The notes: a model not told the origin generated them from the letters alone. Counted from the first letter of the stretch, positions 7,346-15,948 are shown. The stretch: DNA of 42,997 nucleotides from an uncultured Lachnospiraceae bacterium (GCA_910577835.1 CAJTOU010000029.1:1-42997); one strand, 5' to 3'. Made by a program: numbers and translations.

Positions 7346-7810
7346 TTGCAGCAGGATATAGGAAAGGCTGAAAGAATGATATCGGATTTTTACATTCAGA
7401 GGATACAGATGCAGAAGGAAATAATTTTGCAGAAGCTGAGAGAACAGGGATGCAGAATTACAAAGCAGAGGCTTATGATTTTGGATATTATACTTGAAGA
7501 GAATTGTTCCTGCTGCAAGGAAATTTATTATAAGGTATGCGCCAAAGATGAGAAGATAGGCTCTGCCACGGTATATCGTATGATGAATATTCTTGAAGAT
7601 ATCGGGGCAATCAGCAGGCGGAATATATATAAGATAGAATGTGATTCTGAGACGGAAGAAAAGAATGTATGTACGATACAATTTAATGATAATACGGTGA
7701 TTAAGCTGTCGGAGGAAATTTGGAATCAGGTGGTTCAAAAGGGATTGGAGATATGTGGATATGTGAAAGAAAAAACAGTGAAGAGTGTTGGTATAGAATA
7801 TTGTAAATAA
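7346..7810 (+). CDS. Fur-family regulator without histidines, Cys-rich
   Basis: 154 residues from TTG 7346, chosen because GGAGG (7333-7337) is 8 bases upstream; in-frame ATGs at 7286 and 7313 lack a good site. The winged helix is recognisable: RITKQRLMILDIILEEN, then IGSATVYRMMNILEDIGAI (residues 71-89), the Fur recognition-helix region. The C-terminal dimerization half is short and diverged: no HHHH/HxH cluster and no CxxC pairs. The protein has no histidine at all but nine cysteines, including CSCC at residues 54-57. Classical Fur/Zur/PerR metal sites need histidines, so any sensing must be through thiols. As the last gene of the feo operon it may regulate it. Confidence 0.8.
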   Translation: MQQDIGKAERMISDFYIQRIQMQKEIILQKLREQGCRITKQRLMILDIILEENCSCCKEIYYKVCAKDEKIGSATVYRMMNILEDIGAISRRNIYKIECDSETEEKNVCTIQFNDNTVIKLSEEIWNQVVQKGLEICGYVKEKTVKSVGIEYCK

Positions 7811-7864
7811 AGTATTAGTAATGAAAATAATTTTTTGTGTTAATGGAAAAAATATCATTTTTTA

Positions 7865-7893
7865 TTGACAAGTATTGAATTTAAATTTATAAT
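7865..7893 (+). promoter_or_regulatory. Consensus sigma-A promoter of the secreted-protein gene
   Basis: TTGACA (7865-7870), 17-bp spacer, TATAAT (7888-7893): a perfect match to consensus. With AAGGAG before the ATG at 7934, the downstream gene is probably expressed at a high level. Confidence 0.88.
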
Positions 7894-7933
7894 AAACAAT
7901 ATGAATTTTATTCAATTTTTAAGGAGATAAACA

Positions 7934-8392
7934 ATGAAGAAAAAGTTAGCAGCATTAGGTACCGCAGTACTTATGTTAGCAGGAGCGTTTCCGGCAATTA
8001 ATTATGCAAGCAATTGGGCAGATACAGATTTTTCTTTTGAACTGATTTCAGAAGCCAGTTCACGTTATGCAGTAAGTATAAATAGATTAAAAACGGATGA
8101 TTCATCTGTATATATGAAATGTACTTCGAGTTCAAGAACCTCTACAAACAGCTCCGAAGGAGGTTATTATGGAACAGCGCATGGGAGTTCTAGGGAATTG
8201 GGAGGTCTTGCGGATTGTTTTTCCGGTTCAAAACATTCAGAAACATATATGTTTTACGAAGGAGCTACGAGATATCTGAAAAATTATATTAATGAAACTG
8301 GTCATATTTATGCAAATATTTATTGTGTGGGTGCAAAATATTTGCGCTATATGAACTTTAAAGGCGTGTGGAGTCCTGACAGTATCCAATAA
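7934..8392 (+). CDS. Small secreted protein (DUF2712-like), first gene of an ABC operon
   Basis: 152 residues with a clear Sec signal peptide: basic MKKK, a hydrophobic core, and likely cleavage after NYA at about residue 25. The mature ~127 residues are rich in Ser, Tyr and Gly, with a SSVYMKCTSSSRTSTNSS stretch, three cysteines and a YGTAHGSS segment. The pattern resembles small exported DUF2712-type proteins; I could not check this. It has a perfect promoter and a strong ribosome binding site, and is followed by a hairpin (8401-8441) likely to end most transcripts. The six genes after it encode a lipoprotein, an anchored protein and an ABC transporter. Such an arrangement is common for secreted peptides with export or self-protection genes, but activity is unknown. 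Confidence 0.7.
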   Translation: MKKKLAALGTAVLMLAGAFPAINYASNWADTDFSFELISEASSRYAVSINRLKTDDSSVYMKCTSSSRTSTNSSEGGYYGTAHGSSRELGGLADCFSGSKHSETYMFYEGATRYLKNYINETGHIYANIYCVGAKYLRYMNFKGVWSPDSIQ

Positions 8393-8400
8393 ACAAATAG

Positions 8401-8441
8401 AAAGAGGTGTTAATGCGTTGAATTAATATCTCTTTTATTTT
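8401..8441 (+). terminator. Leaky terminator/attenuator between secreted protein and transporter genes
   Basis: AAAGAGGTGTTAAT (8401-8414) pairs along 14 bp, with two G-U pairs, with ATTAATATCTCTTT (8422-8435), 7-nt loop. The following tract (TATTTT) is short, so readthrough into the transporter genes is likely. No separate promoter is evident before 8476. Confidence 0.7.
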
Positions 8442-8475
8442 GATAAATATTTTATGACGCGAGGTATTACTTTAT

Positions 8476-9279
8476 ATGAAAAAGAAGGGAAAAATTTTTT
8501 TAATAAGTATAATTGGACTTTTCTTATTTGGCTGCGCAAAAAAGGACAGTTATTCTATGAATAATGTAGAAGAAATTCCGGAAACAGAAAAAGCAGCTGC
8601 AATAAAAACGCCGGAAACTTCGATAAATCAAGGAGGTACTTTGAATGGTGTTCCATTGGATTTGGTACAATACTATATTTCAGACGACCATTTTTATGAC
8701 CAAGAGGAACTTGATTTTATGTGTGAAGAGGATTCTTATCATATACGGATAGCAAATGCGGCTGTATCAGATGATTTAACAGCGTTTGGTGAATCTTTTT
8801 CCAATGAACAGGCCCGCGTCTCTGAACTTAACGGATGGATAGAAGAACTTCAGCTTCAAGAGAAAGATGATTTTACCTATCTTTCGTTTCCAGTGAAAAT
8901 TACCAATACAGGAGATAAAGAACAAAGATTTTGTTTGTATATGCCTTTATATACAAGAATTGCTGATGAAAGATTAGTGGAGTATGGTCTTTCTGATAAA
9001 TATATTACAACAGCAGGACCCATAAGTGCGACTGTGAATAATTGTCAAAGCCGGGTGGATAATGTAAAGTCTTATTATATGGTTGATATACAGCCTGGAG
9101 AAACGATATCTTCAGATATTTTATATTGGGTTTCAAAAGAGAATTTGGATAAAGATATTTATATGTGTTTATATATGATAAATAATGGAAAAAAAGATAA
9201 AAAATTAAATTGTGAAATGCCGCCGACAGACGAAAAGATAAAATTTATCAAAATAGAGATAGGGAGGGGAACAGAGTGA
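8476..9279 (+). CDS. Lipoprotein with Ig-like (DUF4352/DUF5028-type) domain
   Basis: 267 residues. The signal sequence ends in a lipobox (LFLFGC, Cys at residue 20), so the protein should be lipid-anchored outside the membrane. An acidic linker follows, then a beta-rich domain from about residue 90 with FPVKITNTGDKEQRF and later IQPGETISSDILYWV, the pattern of small Ig-like domains in DUF4352/DUF5028-type lipoproteins. Family placement is by pattern only. The stop codon overlaps the GTG of the next gene (GTGA), showing translational coupling to the transporter subunits. A role in binding the transported or secreted product is plausible. Confidence 0.7.
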   Translation: MKKKGKIFLISIIGLFLFGCAKKDSYSMNNVEEIPETEKAAAIKTPETSINQGGTLNGVPLDLVQYYISDDHFYDQEELDFMCEEDSYHIRIANAAVSDDLTAFGESFSNEQARVSELNGWIEELQLQEKDDFTYLSFPVKITNTGDKEQRFCLYMPLYTRIADERLVEYGLSDKYITTAGPISATVNNCQSRVDNVKSYYMVDIQPGETISSDILYWVSKENLDKDIYMCLYMINNGKKDKKLNCEMPPTDEKIKFIKIEIGRGTE

Positions 9280-10097
9280 AACAGGGAATAAAACTGGAAC
9301 TGTACAGAGCGTTTCATAATGCGAGTTTTCCAATTGCGGTATTTTTGGGCAGCATCATTACTGTGGTTCAGTTTGTGTTTCGGGTACTTCCTGAAATGAA
9401 TAATATTGTAGATACAAATTTAAATCTAAGCTATCCGTTATCTGTATTTAATACCTGTCTTATGCTTGATTTGGGAGGATTTTATTCTTATTTATATTAT
9501 AATGCAATTATGCTGATTGCAGTAATTCCTTTTGGCGTTTCTTATTACACAGATTTAAGGGAGGGTTATATAAAAAATGTATATACAAGGATGGATAGAA
9601 AAGGATATTTAATAGGGAAATATATCTCGGTATTTGTATCGGCGGGTTTCGTGTGTGTAATACCATTAATCCTGAATCTTTTGCTTACATCGATGGTTAT
9701 GCCGTCGCTTCTTCCGCAGGCGGCAACTGCAAGATTTTCCATTGGAGGGTTTGCTATGCTAAAAGAAGTGTTTTATACGCATCCATGGATTTACATTGGG
9801 ATTTATCTGCTGATTGATTTTGTTATGACAGGTTTATTTGCCTGCATGACTCTTGTAGTGACAAAATTTGTTTATAACAGATATATTGTGCTGTTTGTTC
9901 CATTTTTATTTTTTATCCTTGTGCAGACAGTCGCCCAGTTTTCTTATTACAATGCGGCGGGACCTTATTTTATTATGGATGCGAGTCAGACAATATGGGA
10001 AAATCTGCCTACTGTCATAATAGAAATAGTTTTTTTATTTTTATTTACGTTTATAACTTTTTATTTAATGGGAGGCAGGAAAAGAGATGTGTTATAA
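9276..10097 (+). CDS. ABC-2-type membrane subunit 1
   Basis: 273 residues from GTG 9276, overlapping the previous stop by 4 bases. It has about six membrane helices. The region IPFGVSYYTDLREGYIKNVYTRMDRKGYLIGKYISVF is typical of ABC-2 permeases of the bacitracin/lantibiotic-exporter type, where a conserved loop after helix 2 contacts the ATPase. It ends in GGRKRDVL and overlaps the following gene by 11 bp. It probably pairs with the ATPase at 10652 to export or extract a hydrophobic or peptide substrate. Confidence 0.75.
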   Translation: MKQGIKLELYRAFHNASFPIAVFLGSIITVVQFVFRVLPEMNNIVDTNLNLSYPLSVFNTCLMLDLGGFYSYLYYNAIMLIAVIPFGVSYYTDLREGYIKNVYTRMDRKGYLIGKYISVFVSAGFVCVIPLILNLLLTSMVMPSLLPQAATARFSIGGFAMLKEVFYTHPWIYIGIYLLIDFVMTGLFACMTLVVTKFVYNRYIVLFVPFLFFILVQTVAQFSYYNAAGPYFIMDASQTIWENLPTVIIEIVFLFLFTFITFYLMGGRKRDVL

Positions 10098-10647
10098 GAA
10101 GATGTTAGTGGTAATTTTACCATTTATTTGTATTGCCTGTATAGCCATGATTTACAATGTCAACCGTGTTTATCCCATGCCAGAGGATATTTTCTATACA
10201 GAGGGAGAAACGGCAGTATACAAAGGACTGGATATAACCATAGGCGAGCTTGAGCTGTATCAAAATGAACAGGTGCAGACAGTATACCCTGAAATTTATT
10301 CCGGTTTTGACTCAAGCGGCAAGGATACAGATACGAATATAATTATAGCAAATATTAAGATAAAAAATACCACAGACAGAAAGATTTCTTTGAGAAAGGA
10401 AGGCATTGTTACATGGTCGGTTGAAGCGGCGTATGTGGGAAATGATGTAGACTTATCCTGCTTTATGATGTTGAATCCAGAATATACAGGTTCATTTGAA
10501 GCAGGCGCAGAGCTGGAAGTAAAACTTGTTTATCCTATCGCAGACAGGTATTTATCATGGGAAAAATTAAATAACAGCGATATTAAGGTGATATATTCTT
10601 ATTACCCGACGAAAAATTATATTTTATACGAGGCGAAAAGGCGGTGA
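10087..10647 (+). CDS. Membrane-anchored Ig-like protein, second copy in operon
   Basis: 186 residues. One N-terminal membrane helix (MLVVILPFICIACIAMIY) with an uncleaved-looking signal, then an extracellular beta-rich domain: YKGLDITIGELELYQ, NIIIANIKIKNTTDRKISL and FEAGAELEVKLVYPI. The hydrophobic strand, I-K-N-T and strand pattern mirrors the domain of the lipoprotein at 8476, so the operon encodes two proteins of the same general kind either side of a permease. It overlaps the previous gene by 11 bp and lies 4 bp before the ATPase. Function unknown. Confidence 0.65.
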   Translation: MCYKKMLVVILPFICIACIAMIYNVNRVYPMPEDIFYTEGETAVYKGLDITIGELELYQNEQVQTVYPEIYSGFDSSGKDTDTNIIIANIKIKNTTDRKISLRKEGIVTWSVEAAYVGNDVDLSCFMMLNPEYTGSFEAGAELEVKLVYPIADRYLSWEKLNNSDIKVIYSYYPTKNYILYEAKRR

Positions 10648-10651
10648 TTGA

Positions 10652-11299
10652 ATGAAGATAGAAGTAAAGGATTATACGAAAATAATAAAAGGAATCACTA
10701 TATTAGACAATATAAATATCACTTTTGAATCTGGAAAATGCTATGGGTTAAAAGGAAAAAACGGTTCCGGCAAAACTATGCTTATGAGGGCGGTAAGCGG
10801 TTTGATTACCGCTACAAAAGGCGCAGTGATAATAGACGGCGAGACTCTTGGAAAAGAAATCTCTTTTCCAAGAAGCATAGGGGTTTTAATTGAAAACCCG
10901 GCGTTTATTGCCAATTATACGGGATATAAAAATCTTGAACTGCTTGCGTGTATTCAAAACCGGATAGGGAAAGAAGAAATACGGAAAACTATGGAAGACG
11001 TAGGGTTAGAGCCGGATGATAAAAGAAAATACCGCAAATATTCATTAGGAATGAAGCAAAAACTTGGAATCGCTTCTGCTTTTATGGAAAAACCGGATAT
11101 TATTATATTAGACGAGCCTATCAATGCGATTGACGAAGCGGGAGTAATAAAAGTAAAAAAGATGATTCAGGAAGCAAAGAACAGGGGAGCCATTATTATT
11201 ACGGCATGCCATGATGCGGAGGAATTGCAGGAGCTTTCGGATGAGATTATCCAGATTGCCGAGGGAAGGATTGTAAAAGATGGGAAAACGGATTTGTAA
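10652..11299 (+). CDS. ABC transporter ATPase subunit
   Basis: 215 residues. Walker A GKNGSGKT at 35-42, signature region YSLGMKQKLG (a variant lacking LSGGQ, usual in BcrA/lantibiotic-type exporters) near 130-139, Walker B IIILDEP near 150-156, and the switch histidine in TACHDAEE. It is short, a single nucleotide-binding domain, so it acts as a dimer with separate membrane subunits. It powers the membrane proteins encoded at 9276, 11280 and 12037. The next gene overlaps its end by 20 bp. Related transporters move antimicrobial peptides out of the cell or away from the membrane for self-protection. Confidence 0.92.
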   Translation: MKIEVKDYTKIIKGITILDNINITFESGKCYGLKGKNGSGKTMLMRAVSGLITATKGAVIIDGETLGKEISFPRSIGVLIENPAFIANYTGYKNLELLACIQNRIGKEEIRKTMEDVGLEPDDKRKYRKYSLGMKQKLGIASAFMEKPDIIILDEPINAIDEAGVIKVKKMIQEAKNRGAIIITACHDAEELQELSDEIIQIAEGRIVKDGKTDL

Positions 11300-12026
11300 A
11301 GAACTGTTTGCAGAAAAACAGATTTTGTTTTCAGCTATGATTCTTATGCTGATTGTCCAGTATGCTTTAAACATATTACAAAAAAGCGCGCATTTGTATG
11401 AAGATTGTATTATGGATTCTTTTGTGTGGGTTTCTGATAGTATGCAGGGGACAAGTTATCTTATCGTTATGGCTGCCGCCATTATAGAAATAAAGGATTC
11501 CTATAAACCAGATAGAATATCCCGTTCGAAAAGTTTAAATTATATTTGGATTTATCATGTGTTAAAATCGGGGGTGCTTTCGTTTGTTTTGGCGATGTTT
11601 AATGTGATTGGCACATATCTTGTTGGAAGGAGTGCATCCGATAAGCTGTGTATATGGGACAGCACAAACAGTTATTGCTATTTTGTGATAGGAAAAACCC
11701 TGGAAAATGTAAATTACGGATTTGTGATTTTTACATTTTTTCTTTCTTCTTTGCTGGGTTTCTGGATTTCTGCGCTGATTCCTTTATTAACTGCATGGTA
11801 TTGTAATTCTTATCTGATTGGCGCAGTTCTTTGTGCGCTTATCAATTTTTTTGGTGAATTTGCTTATGTGAAATATGATACATTGAGAGATGTCTCTTAT
11901 TCAAATATTTATAAGGGAGTGGATTTGAGGTACCAGTTTATTTATCCTTTTTTGATTATTTTATTGTTTTTCGTAATAGGATGTTTCAAAAATAAAAGAG
12001 ATTTTATTACTAAAATCAGCAGATAG
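11280..12026 (+). CDS. ABC transporter membrane subunit 2
   Basis: 248 residues with about six hydrophobic segments. It begins inside the ATPase gene (20-bp overlap) in another frame, implying tight coupling. The cytoplasmic region IEIKDSYKPDRISRSKSLNYIWIYHVLKSG between helices 2 and 3 resembles the coupling loop of ABC-2 permeases. I recognise no substrate motif. It is followed 10 bp later by a third membrane subunit. Two or three different permeases per single ATPase is as in lantibiotic self-protection transporters (FEG type), but homology cannot be asserted from this sequence alone. Confidence 0.7.
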   Translation: MGKRICKELFAEKQILFSAMILMLIVQYALNILQKSAHLYEDCIMDSFVWVSDSMQGTSYLIVMAAAIIEIKDSYKPDRISRSKSLNYIWIYHVLKSGVLSFVLAMFNVIGTYLVGRSASDKLCIWDSTNSYCYFVIGKTLENVNYGFVIFTFFLSSLLGFWISALIPLLTAWYCNSYLIGAVLCALINFFGEFAYVKYDTLRDVSYSNIYKGVDLRYQFIYPFLIILLFFVIGCFKNKRDFITKISR

Positions 12027-12036
12027 GAGGGGAATT

Positions 12037-12870
12037 GTGAAACAGAAAAAACAGTGGATTACAAAAAGTCTAAAATGCATAAAGTATGATTTGCATGAAG
12101 GGCTGTTAAGAATGTATCTGTTTTATTTAATAGGAGCTGTTTCTGTATTTGTATTTGCCTTAGACGCATGGCGAAAACTGCATTATGAGGTGGAAAATCC
12201 CGGAGTGATGGAATTGAGTACAAAAATATTTGAAGGTATGCCTGTATTTGAATATATACAGGGCGGTCCAAGGCTTGAAATTCCTATGACTTATCTTGCC
12301 TTTGCATTACTTGCCTGTATTCCTGCCGCCTATTATGCCAGAAGAGAATGGAAGCAGCGGGGAAATATATTTCTTACCAGATATCAGTCAAAAGGAATCT
12401 GGTGGCTGTCAAAGTGTATTTTGTGTATTGTACAAGTAACGATATTTTATGCTATGGCTTTTTTTATTATATGGATTATGGCGGGGATTCATGGAAATTG
12501 GGGCTTTGAGATTAGGGAGGAAATCAGTATGTCCTGCCAAGGTATGCTTCAAACAGTGCAATCATGGAAAATATTTCTATTTGCTTATGTGCTTGGTATA
12601 TGTACTATGACAGCGATAACACAGATGATAACGTCTATGCAGATGTTAGTTTCTCCGGTTATTGCTTATGCGGCAGCAGTAGGTATATTTATTGTGGCTT
12701 CTTGTATAGATAAAATTTATATACTTGGAAATAATATGATGCTGCTAAGAACAAAAATTTTTGACGAAGGCGGTGTGGGAATTAGTGAAATTTTTTTGGC
12801 AGCATTGATTTTTTGGATAGTGTTTGTTTTTTTAGGATGGATAATTGTAAAAAAGAAAGACATATTATAA
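12037..12870 (+). CDS. ABC transporter membrane subunit 3
   Basis: 277 residues from GTG 12037, preceded by AGGAGGGG. About six membrane helices: one near residue 28-45, the next pair flanking the loop ARREWKQRGNIFLTRYQSKGIWWLSK, and three near the C-terminus, ending in KKKDIL. The loop again resembles the ATPase-contacting element of ABC-2 permeases. It is the last gene of the operon that starts at 7934; a terminator hairpin lies at 12929-12967. Its C-terminus (KKKDIL) is like that of subunit 1 (GRKRDVL), suggesting the two are distant paralogues. Confidence 0.7.
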   Translation: MKQKKQWITKSLKCIKYDLHEGLLRMYLFYLIGAVSVFVFALDAWRKLHYEVENPGVMELSTKIFEGMPVFEYIQGGPRLEIPMTYLAFALLACIPAAYYARREWKQRGNIFLTRYQSKGIWWLSKCILCIVQVTIFYAMAFFIIWIMAGIHGNWGFEIREEISMSCQGMLQTVQSWKIFLFAYVLGICTMTAITQMITSMQMLVSPVIAYAAAVGIFIVASCIDKIYILGNNMMLLRTKIFDEGGVGISEIFLAALIFWIVFVFLGWIIVKKKDIL

Positions 12871-12928
12871 ATATTATCATAACTGGCAGCAGGAATTGGG
12901 CAGAGTTTTGTATTCATTTCATATTCGT

Positions 12929-12967
12929 CAGGCTGGATTTTACAAACCAGCCTGCGATTTTGTTTTT
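12929..12967 (+). terminator. Terminator of the secreted-protein/ABC operon
   Basis: CAGGCTGG (12929-12936) pairs with CCAGCCTG (12947-12954), followed by CGATTTTGTTTTT. The right arm lies inside the 3' end of the convergent AraC gene, encoding its last residues. Confidence 0.85.
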
Positions 12968-13728
12968 ATCAACCTGTATGTTTTCGGTGAAATTTGTTCT
13001 GTATTTTTAAATACATGCGAAAAACTGTGCGCATCGCTGTATCCGAGCATTTCGCTTATTTGTGAAACAGAATAATCTGTGTATTCGAGCATATGCTTGG
13101 CACGTTTTATAAGTTCCGCCTTTAAATGCTTTTTCAACGGCGTACCCGTTTCCTTTGTGATGCAGCTTGATATATATTTTTCATTGTACTGAAATTTTCC
13201 TGCAACCAGAGATACCTTTAACTGTTCTGCCGGCGCAAGCTGGATATATGTAAGCACTGATTTGCAAAGCTGCGCTGTTTCTTTGACTTTTTTCGGTTCT
13301 TCTCCATTTTTCAATTCTAGAAGAAGAATTGCCATGAAATGATTTAATATTTCCAAAGAACAATGTTCAAACGATAAAAGAGTATAATATTTTTCTATGG
13401 TATTTACATTTCTGTATTTTCCACAAGCAGGAAAAAAACTGTCTATGGTATCTGTAAAACAGGCTTTTTTCATATTAAAATGAAAATAGTAAAATTTACA
13501 TGCTGATGGCTTCCAGCCATACTGATTTTTACATGGGGGAGTAATCACAAACTCACCTGCATTTACGACATATTGTTTTTGGTCATCAGAAATATACAAT
13601 ATTCCTGAAGTTACATAAAAAAGCTCATAGCACTCCATACTCCGGCTCATATGCACCCATTTGCTGTCTGGCGCTTCAAAAGTTCCATGCAGCAAAAATT
13701 CAATGGCCGTACTTAAATCAAATTTCAT
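12940..13728 (-). CDS. AraC-family regulator, probably of the adjacent glycosidases
   Basis: 262 residues. The N-terminal ~140 residues form a cupin-like sugar-sensing domain (YVVNAGEFVITPPCKNQYGWKP, then FYYFHFN). The C-terminal ~100 residues hold the double helix-turn-helix, ending in SVSQISEMLGYSDAHSFSHVFKNTEQISPKTYR, the family signature. It is divergent from GH127 and GH43 genes with 288 bp between, so it is likely their activator, responding to a sugar such as arabinose or an arabinoside; the ligand is inferred. Its own promoter lies at 13784-13812. Its last codons overlap the opposing operon's terminator. Confidence 0.88.
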   Translation of the reverse strand: MKFDLSTAIEFLLHGTFEAPDSKWVHMSRSMECYELFYVTSGILYISDDQKQYVVNAGEFVITPPCKNQYGWKPSACKFYYFHFNMKKACFTDTIDSFFPACGKYRNVNTIEKYYTLLSFEHCSLEILNHFMAILLLELKNGEEPKKVKETAQLCKSVLTYIQLAPAEQLKVSLVAGKFQYNEKYISSCITKETGTPLKKHLKAELIKRAKHMLEYTDYSVSQISEMLGYSDAHSFSHVFKNTEQISPKTYRLIKTKSQAGL

Positions 13729-13783
13729 AATCTAACCTTTTTTCACCTTTTTACTGTGTTTTTTGCATTTACATTTTTGTGTT

Positions 13784-13812
13784 ATTATACTATACTATCG
13801 CTGTTCATTCAA
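13784..13812 (-). promoter_or_regulatory. Sigma-A promoter of the AraC-family gene
   Basis: On the minus strand: TTGAAT (13812-13807), 17-bp spacer, TATAAT (13789-13784), about 55 bases before the ATG. In the rest of this 288-bp gap I see only a weak candidate for the glycosidase genes, as expected for an activator-dependent promoter. Confidence 0.7.
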
Positions 13813-14016
13813 GAAAAAGTGTTTTGTTCTTAGATGTTAGTTAAAAATATAGATAAAAGATTTGCAGTGAAAAATTTATTCTGTCAAATGACTTATATTC
13901 AACAAAACAGATGGAGGAAGAGAATTTTTTAGTCTGCACAGCAGATATTAGCTGCATCATGGAGTGATTCAGATAATTATAAACTTATTTCAGAAAATCA
14001 AAAGGAGGATTTCACA

Positions 14017-15948
14017 ATGAAGGCACAGGAAATCGCAGTAAATCAGGTAGAGATTCGTGACAGCTTCTGGTCGCAGTTTCAGGAAAAAATTATTGATGTG
14101 GTTATTCCCTTTCAGGAAAAGGTGTTAAATGACGAGGTGGAAGGAGTTGCAAAAAGCCACGCTATTGAAAATTTCCGTATTGCCGCAGGATTAAGCGAAG
14201 GGGAGTTTTATGGAATGGTATTTCAGGACAGCGACGTTGCAAAATGGCTGGAAGGAGTTGCGTATTCTCTTGCGGTAAAACCGGATGCCGAACTGGAGGC
14301 AAGAGCGGATGAGATTATTGATATTATTGAAAAGGCGCAGCAGCCTGACGGCTATCTGGATACCTATTTTATTATCAAAGAACCGGAACATCGCTGGCAG
14401 AATCTTCAGGAATGTCATGAGCTTTACTGCGCAGGACATATGATGGAGGCGGCAGTTGCTTATTATCAGACGACAGGTAAAGACAAGCTGTTACATGTGG
14501 TGGAAAGACTGGCAGACCATATTATCAGCAGATTTGGTGAAGGAAGGGAGAGGGGGATTCCGGGACATCAGGAGGTGGAAATCGGACTTATGAAGCTTTA
14601 CCGTGCGACCGGCAATAAAAGATATAAGGAAATGGCCAGATTTTTCCTTGATGAGCGCGGAAAGAATCCAGATTATTTTTATCAGGAAAAGGTAAAAAGA
14701 GGCTGGCAGCACTGGGGACAATATAATCTGGACCCGCTTGACAATACTTATAATCAGGCACATCAGACAATTTATAAACAGAAAAAGGCTGTTGGTCACG
14801 CGGTACGGGCCGCTTATATGTATACAGCGATGGCAGATTTGGCAGGAGAGGATAATGACAAAAAGCTTTATGATGCCTGCCTGACATTGTGGAATAATAT
14901 TACGGAACAACAGATGTATATTACGGGAGGAATTGGCTCTACCGTGGAGGGGGAAGCATTTTCTGTCGGTTATGATTTGCCGAATGATATGGCATATTCT
15001 GAAACCTGCGCTTCGATTGCGATGGTATTTTTTGCAAAGCGGATGCTTGAGATGGAGCCGGATGGAAAATTTGCCGATATTATGGAGCGTGAGCTTTATA
15101 ACAGTACGATTAGCGGAATACAGATGGATGGAAAAAGATATTTCTATGTGAATCCACTGGAGGTCAATCCGGGAATTTCCGGCAAAATATTTGGTTACAG
15201 ACATGTGCTTCCAAGCAGACCGGGCTGGTATGAGTGCGCCTGCTGCCCGACGAACCTTGTCCGGCTGATTACCTCGCTTGGCTCTTATACATGGAGTGAA
15301 ACCGATACTGAAATCTATTCTCATTTGTTTATCGGTCAGAAAGCATCTATGCGAAAAGCCGATGTGATTGTTGAGAGCAAGTATCCATGGGAAGGAAAAG
15401 TTTCTTATCAGATTTCTCCAAAAACAGAGGAGGAATTTACCATGGCGATTCATATTCCTTATTATATAAATATAGAAGATAATAATACTTATTTGATGTT
15501 AAACGGAGAAAAAATAGAACTGGCGGCGCAAATTACAAAAGGATATTTCTATCTGACACGTCACTGGAAAGAAGGTGACAAGATAGAGCTTGGCTTTGAT
15601 ATGCCCGTAAGAAAGGTATTTGCCAGTCAGCGTGTAAGGGCAGATGTGGGATGTGTGGCACTTATGCGCGGACCTGTTGTATACTGCTTTGAGGGAGCGG
15701 ATAATGGAGATGATATACAGGCGCTTCGGATTCCAAGAGAGTTGAAGGCAGAGACTTATGTATGTGAGGAAGGCGTTTTAAAAGGAAATGTATGTCTGAA
15801 AATAAATGGGTATCGGATGCAGAGCAGTGAAGCATTGTACAGTGAACAGAGGCCGGAAAAATTGGATACAGAGCTTGTGGCGATTCCATACTATGCATGG
15901 GCAAACCGTGGTGAAAGTCAGATGAGAGTGTGGATGCCGGAGGAATAG
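14017..15948 (+). CDS. GH127 beta-L-arabinofuranosidase-like enzyme
   Basis: 643 residues, no signal peptide, so cytoplasmic. The (alpha/alpha)6 catalytic domain fills the first two thirds, followed by beta domains. Residues matching the characterised Bifidobacterium HypBA1 site are visible: GEAF with Glu313, SETCAS with Glu329 and Cys331, and YECACCPTN with Cys409/Cys410. In HypBA1 a zinc-bound cysteine is the nucleophile. The likely reaction is release of L-arabinofuranose from the non-reducing end of short beta-linked arabino-oligosaccharides; other GH127 activities are possible. AAGGAGG precedes the ATG. The GH43 gene follows after 21 bp, and an AraC regulator is divergent. Confidence 0.92.
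   Translation: MKAQEIAVNQVEIRDSFWSQFQEKIIDVVIPFQEKVLNDEVEGVAKSHAIENFRIAAGLSEGEFYGMVFQDSDVAKWLEGVAYSLAVKPDAELEARADEIIDIIEKAQQPDGYLDTYFIIKEPEHRWQNLQECHELYCAGHMMEAAVAYYQTTGKDKLLHVVERLADHIISRFGEGRERGIPGHQEVEIGLMKLYRATGNKRYKEMARFFLDERGKNPDYFYQEKVKRGWQHWGQYNLDPLDNTYNQAHQTIYKQKKAVGHAVRAAYMYTAMADLAGEDNDKKLYDACLTLWNNITEQQMYITGGIGSTVEGEAFSVGYDLPNDMAYSETCASIAMVFFAKRMLEMEPDGKFADIMERELYNSTISGIQMDGKRYFYVNPLEVNPGISGKIFGYRHVLPSRPGWYECACCPTNLVRLITSLGSYTWSETDTEIYSHLFIGQKASMRKADVIVESKYPWEGKVSYQISPKTEEEFTMAIHIPYYINIEDNNTYLMLNGEKIELAAQITKGYFYLTRHWKEGDKIELGFDMPVRKVFASQRVRADVGCVALMRGPVVYCFEGADNGDDIQALRIPRELKAETYVCEEGVLKGNVCLKINGYRMQSSEALYSEQRPEKLDTELVAIPYYAWANRGESQMRVWMPEE

Noticed and set aside
7934..8392. Lactococcin 972-type bacteriocin
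   Set aside because: The protein is longer than that family, and the large membrane protein typical of those clusters is absent; only the general secreted Ser/Tyr-rich character is alike.
13850..14016. Promoter and AraC-binding sites before the GH127 gene
   Set aside because: A TTGTTC/TATAGA pair and a few short dyads are visible, but none is strong enough to distinguish from chance in AT-rich DNA.
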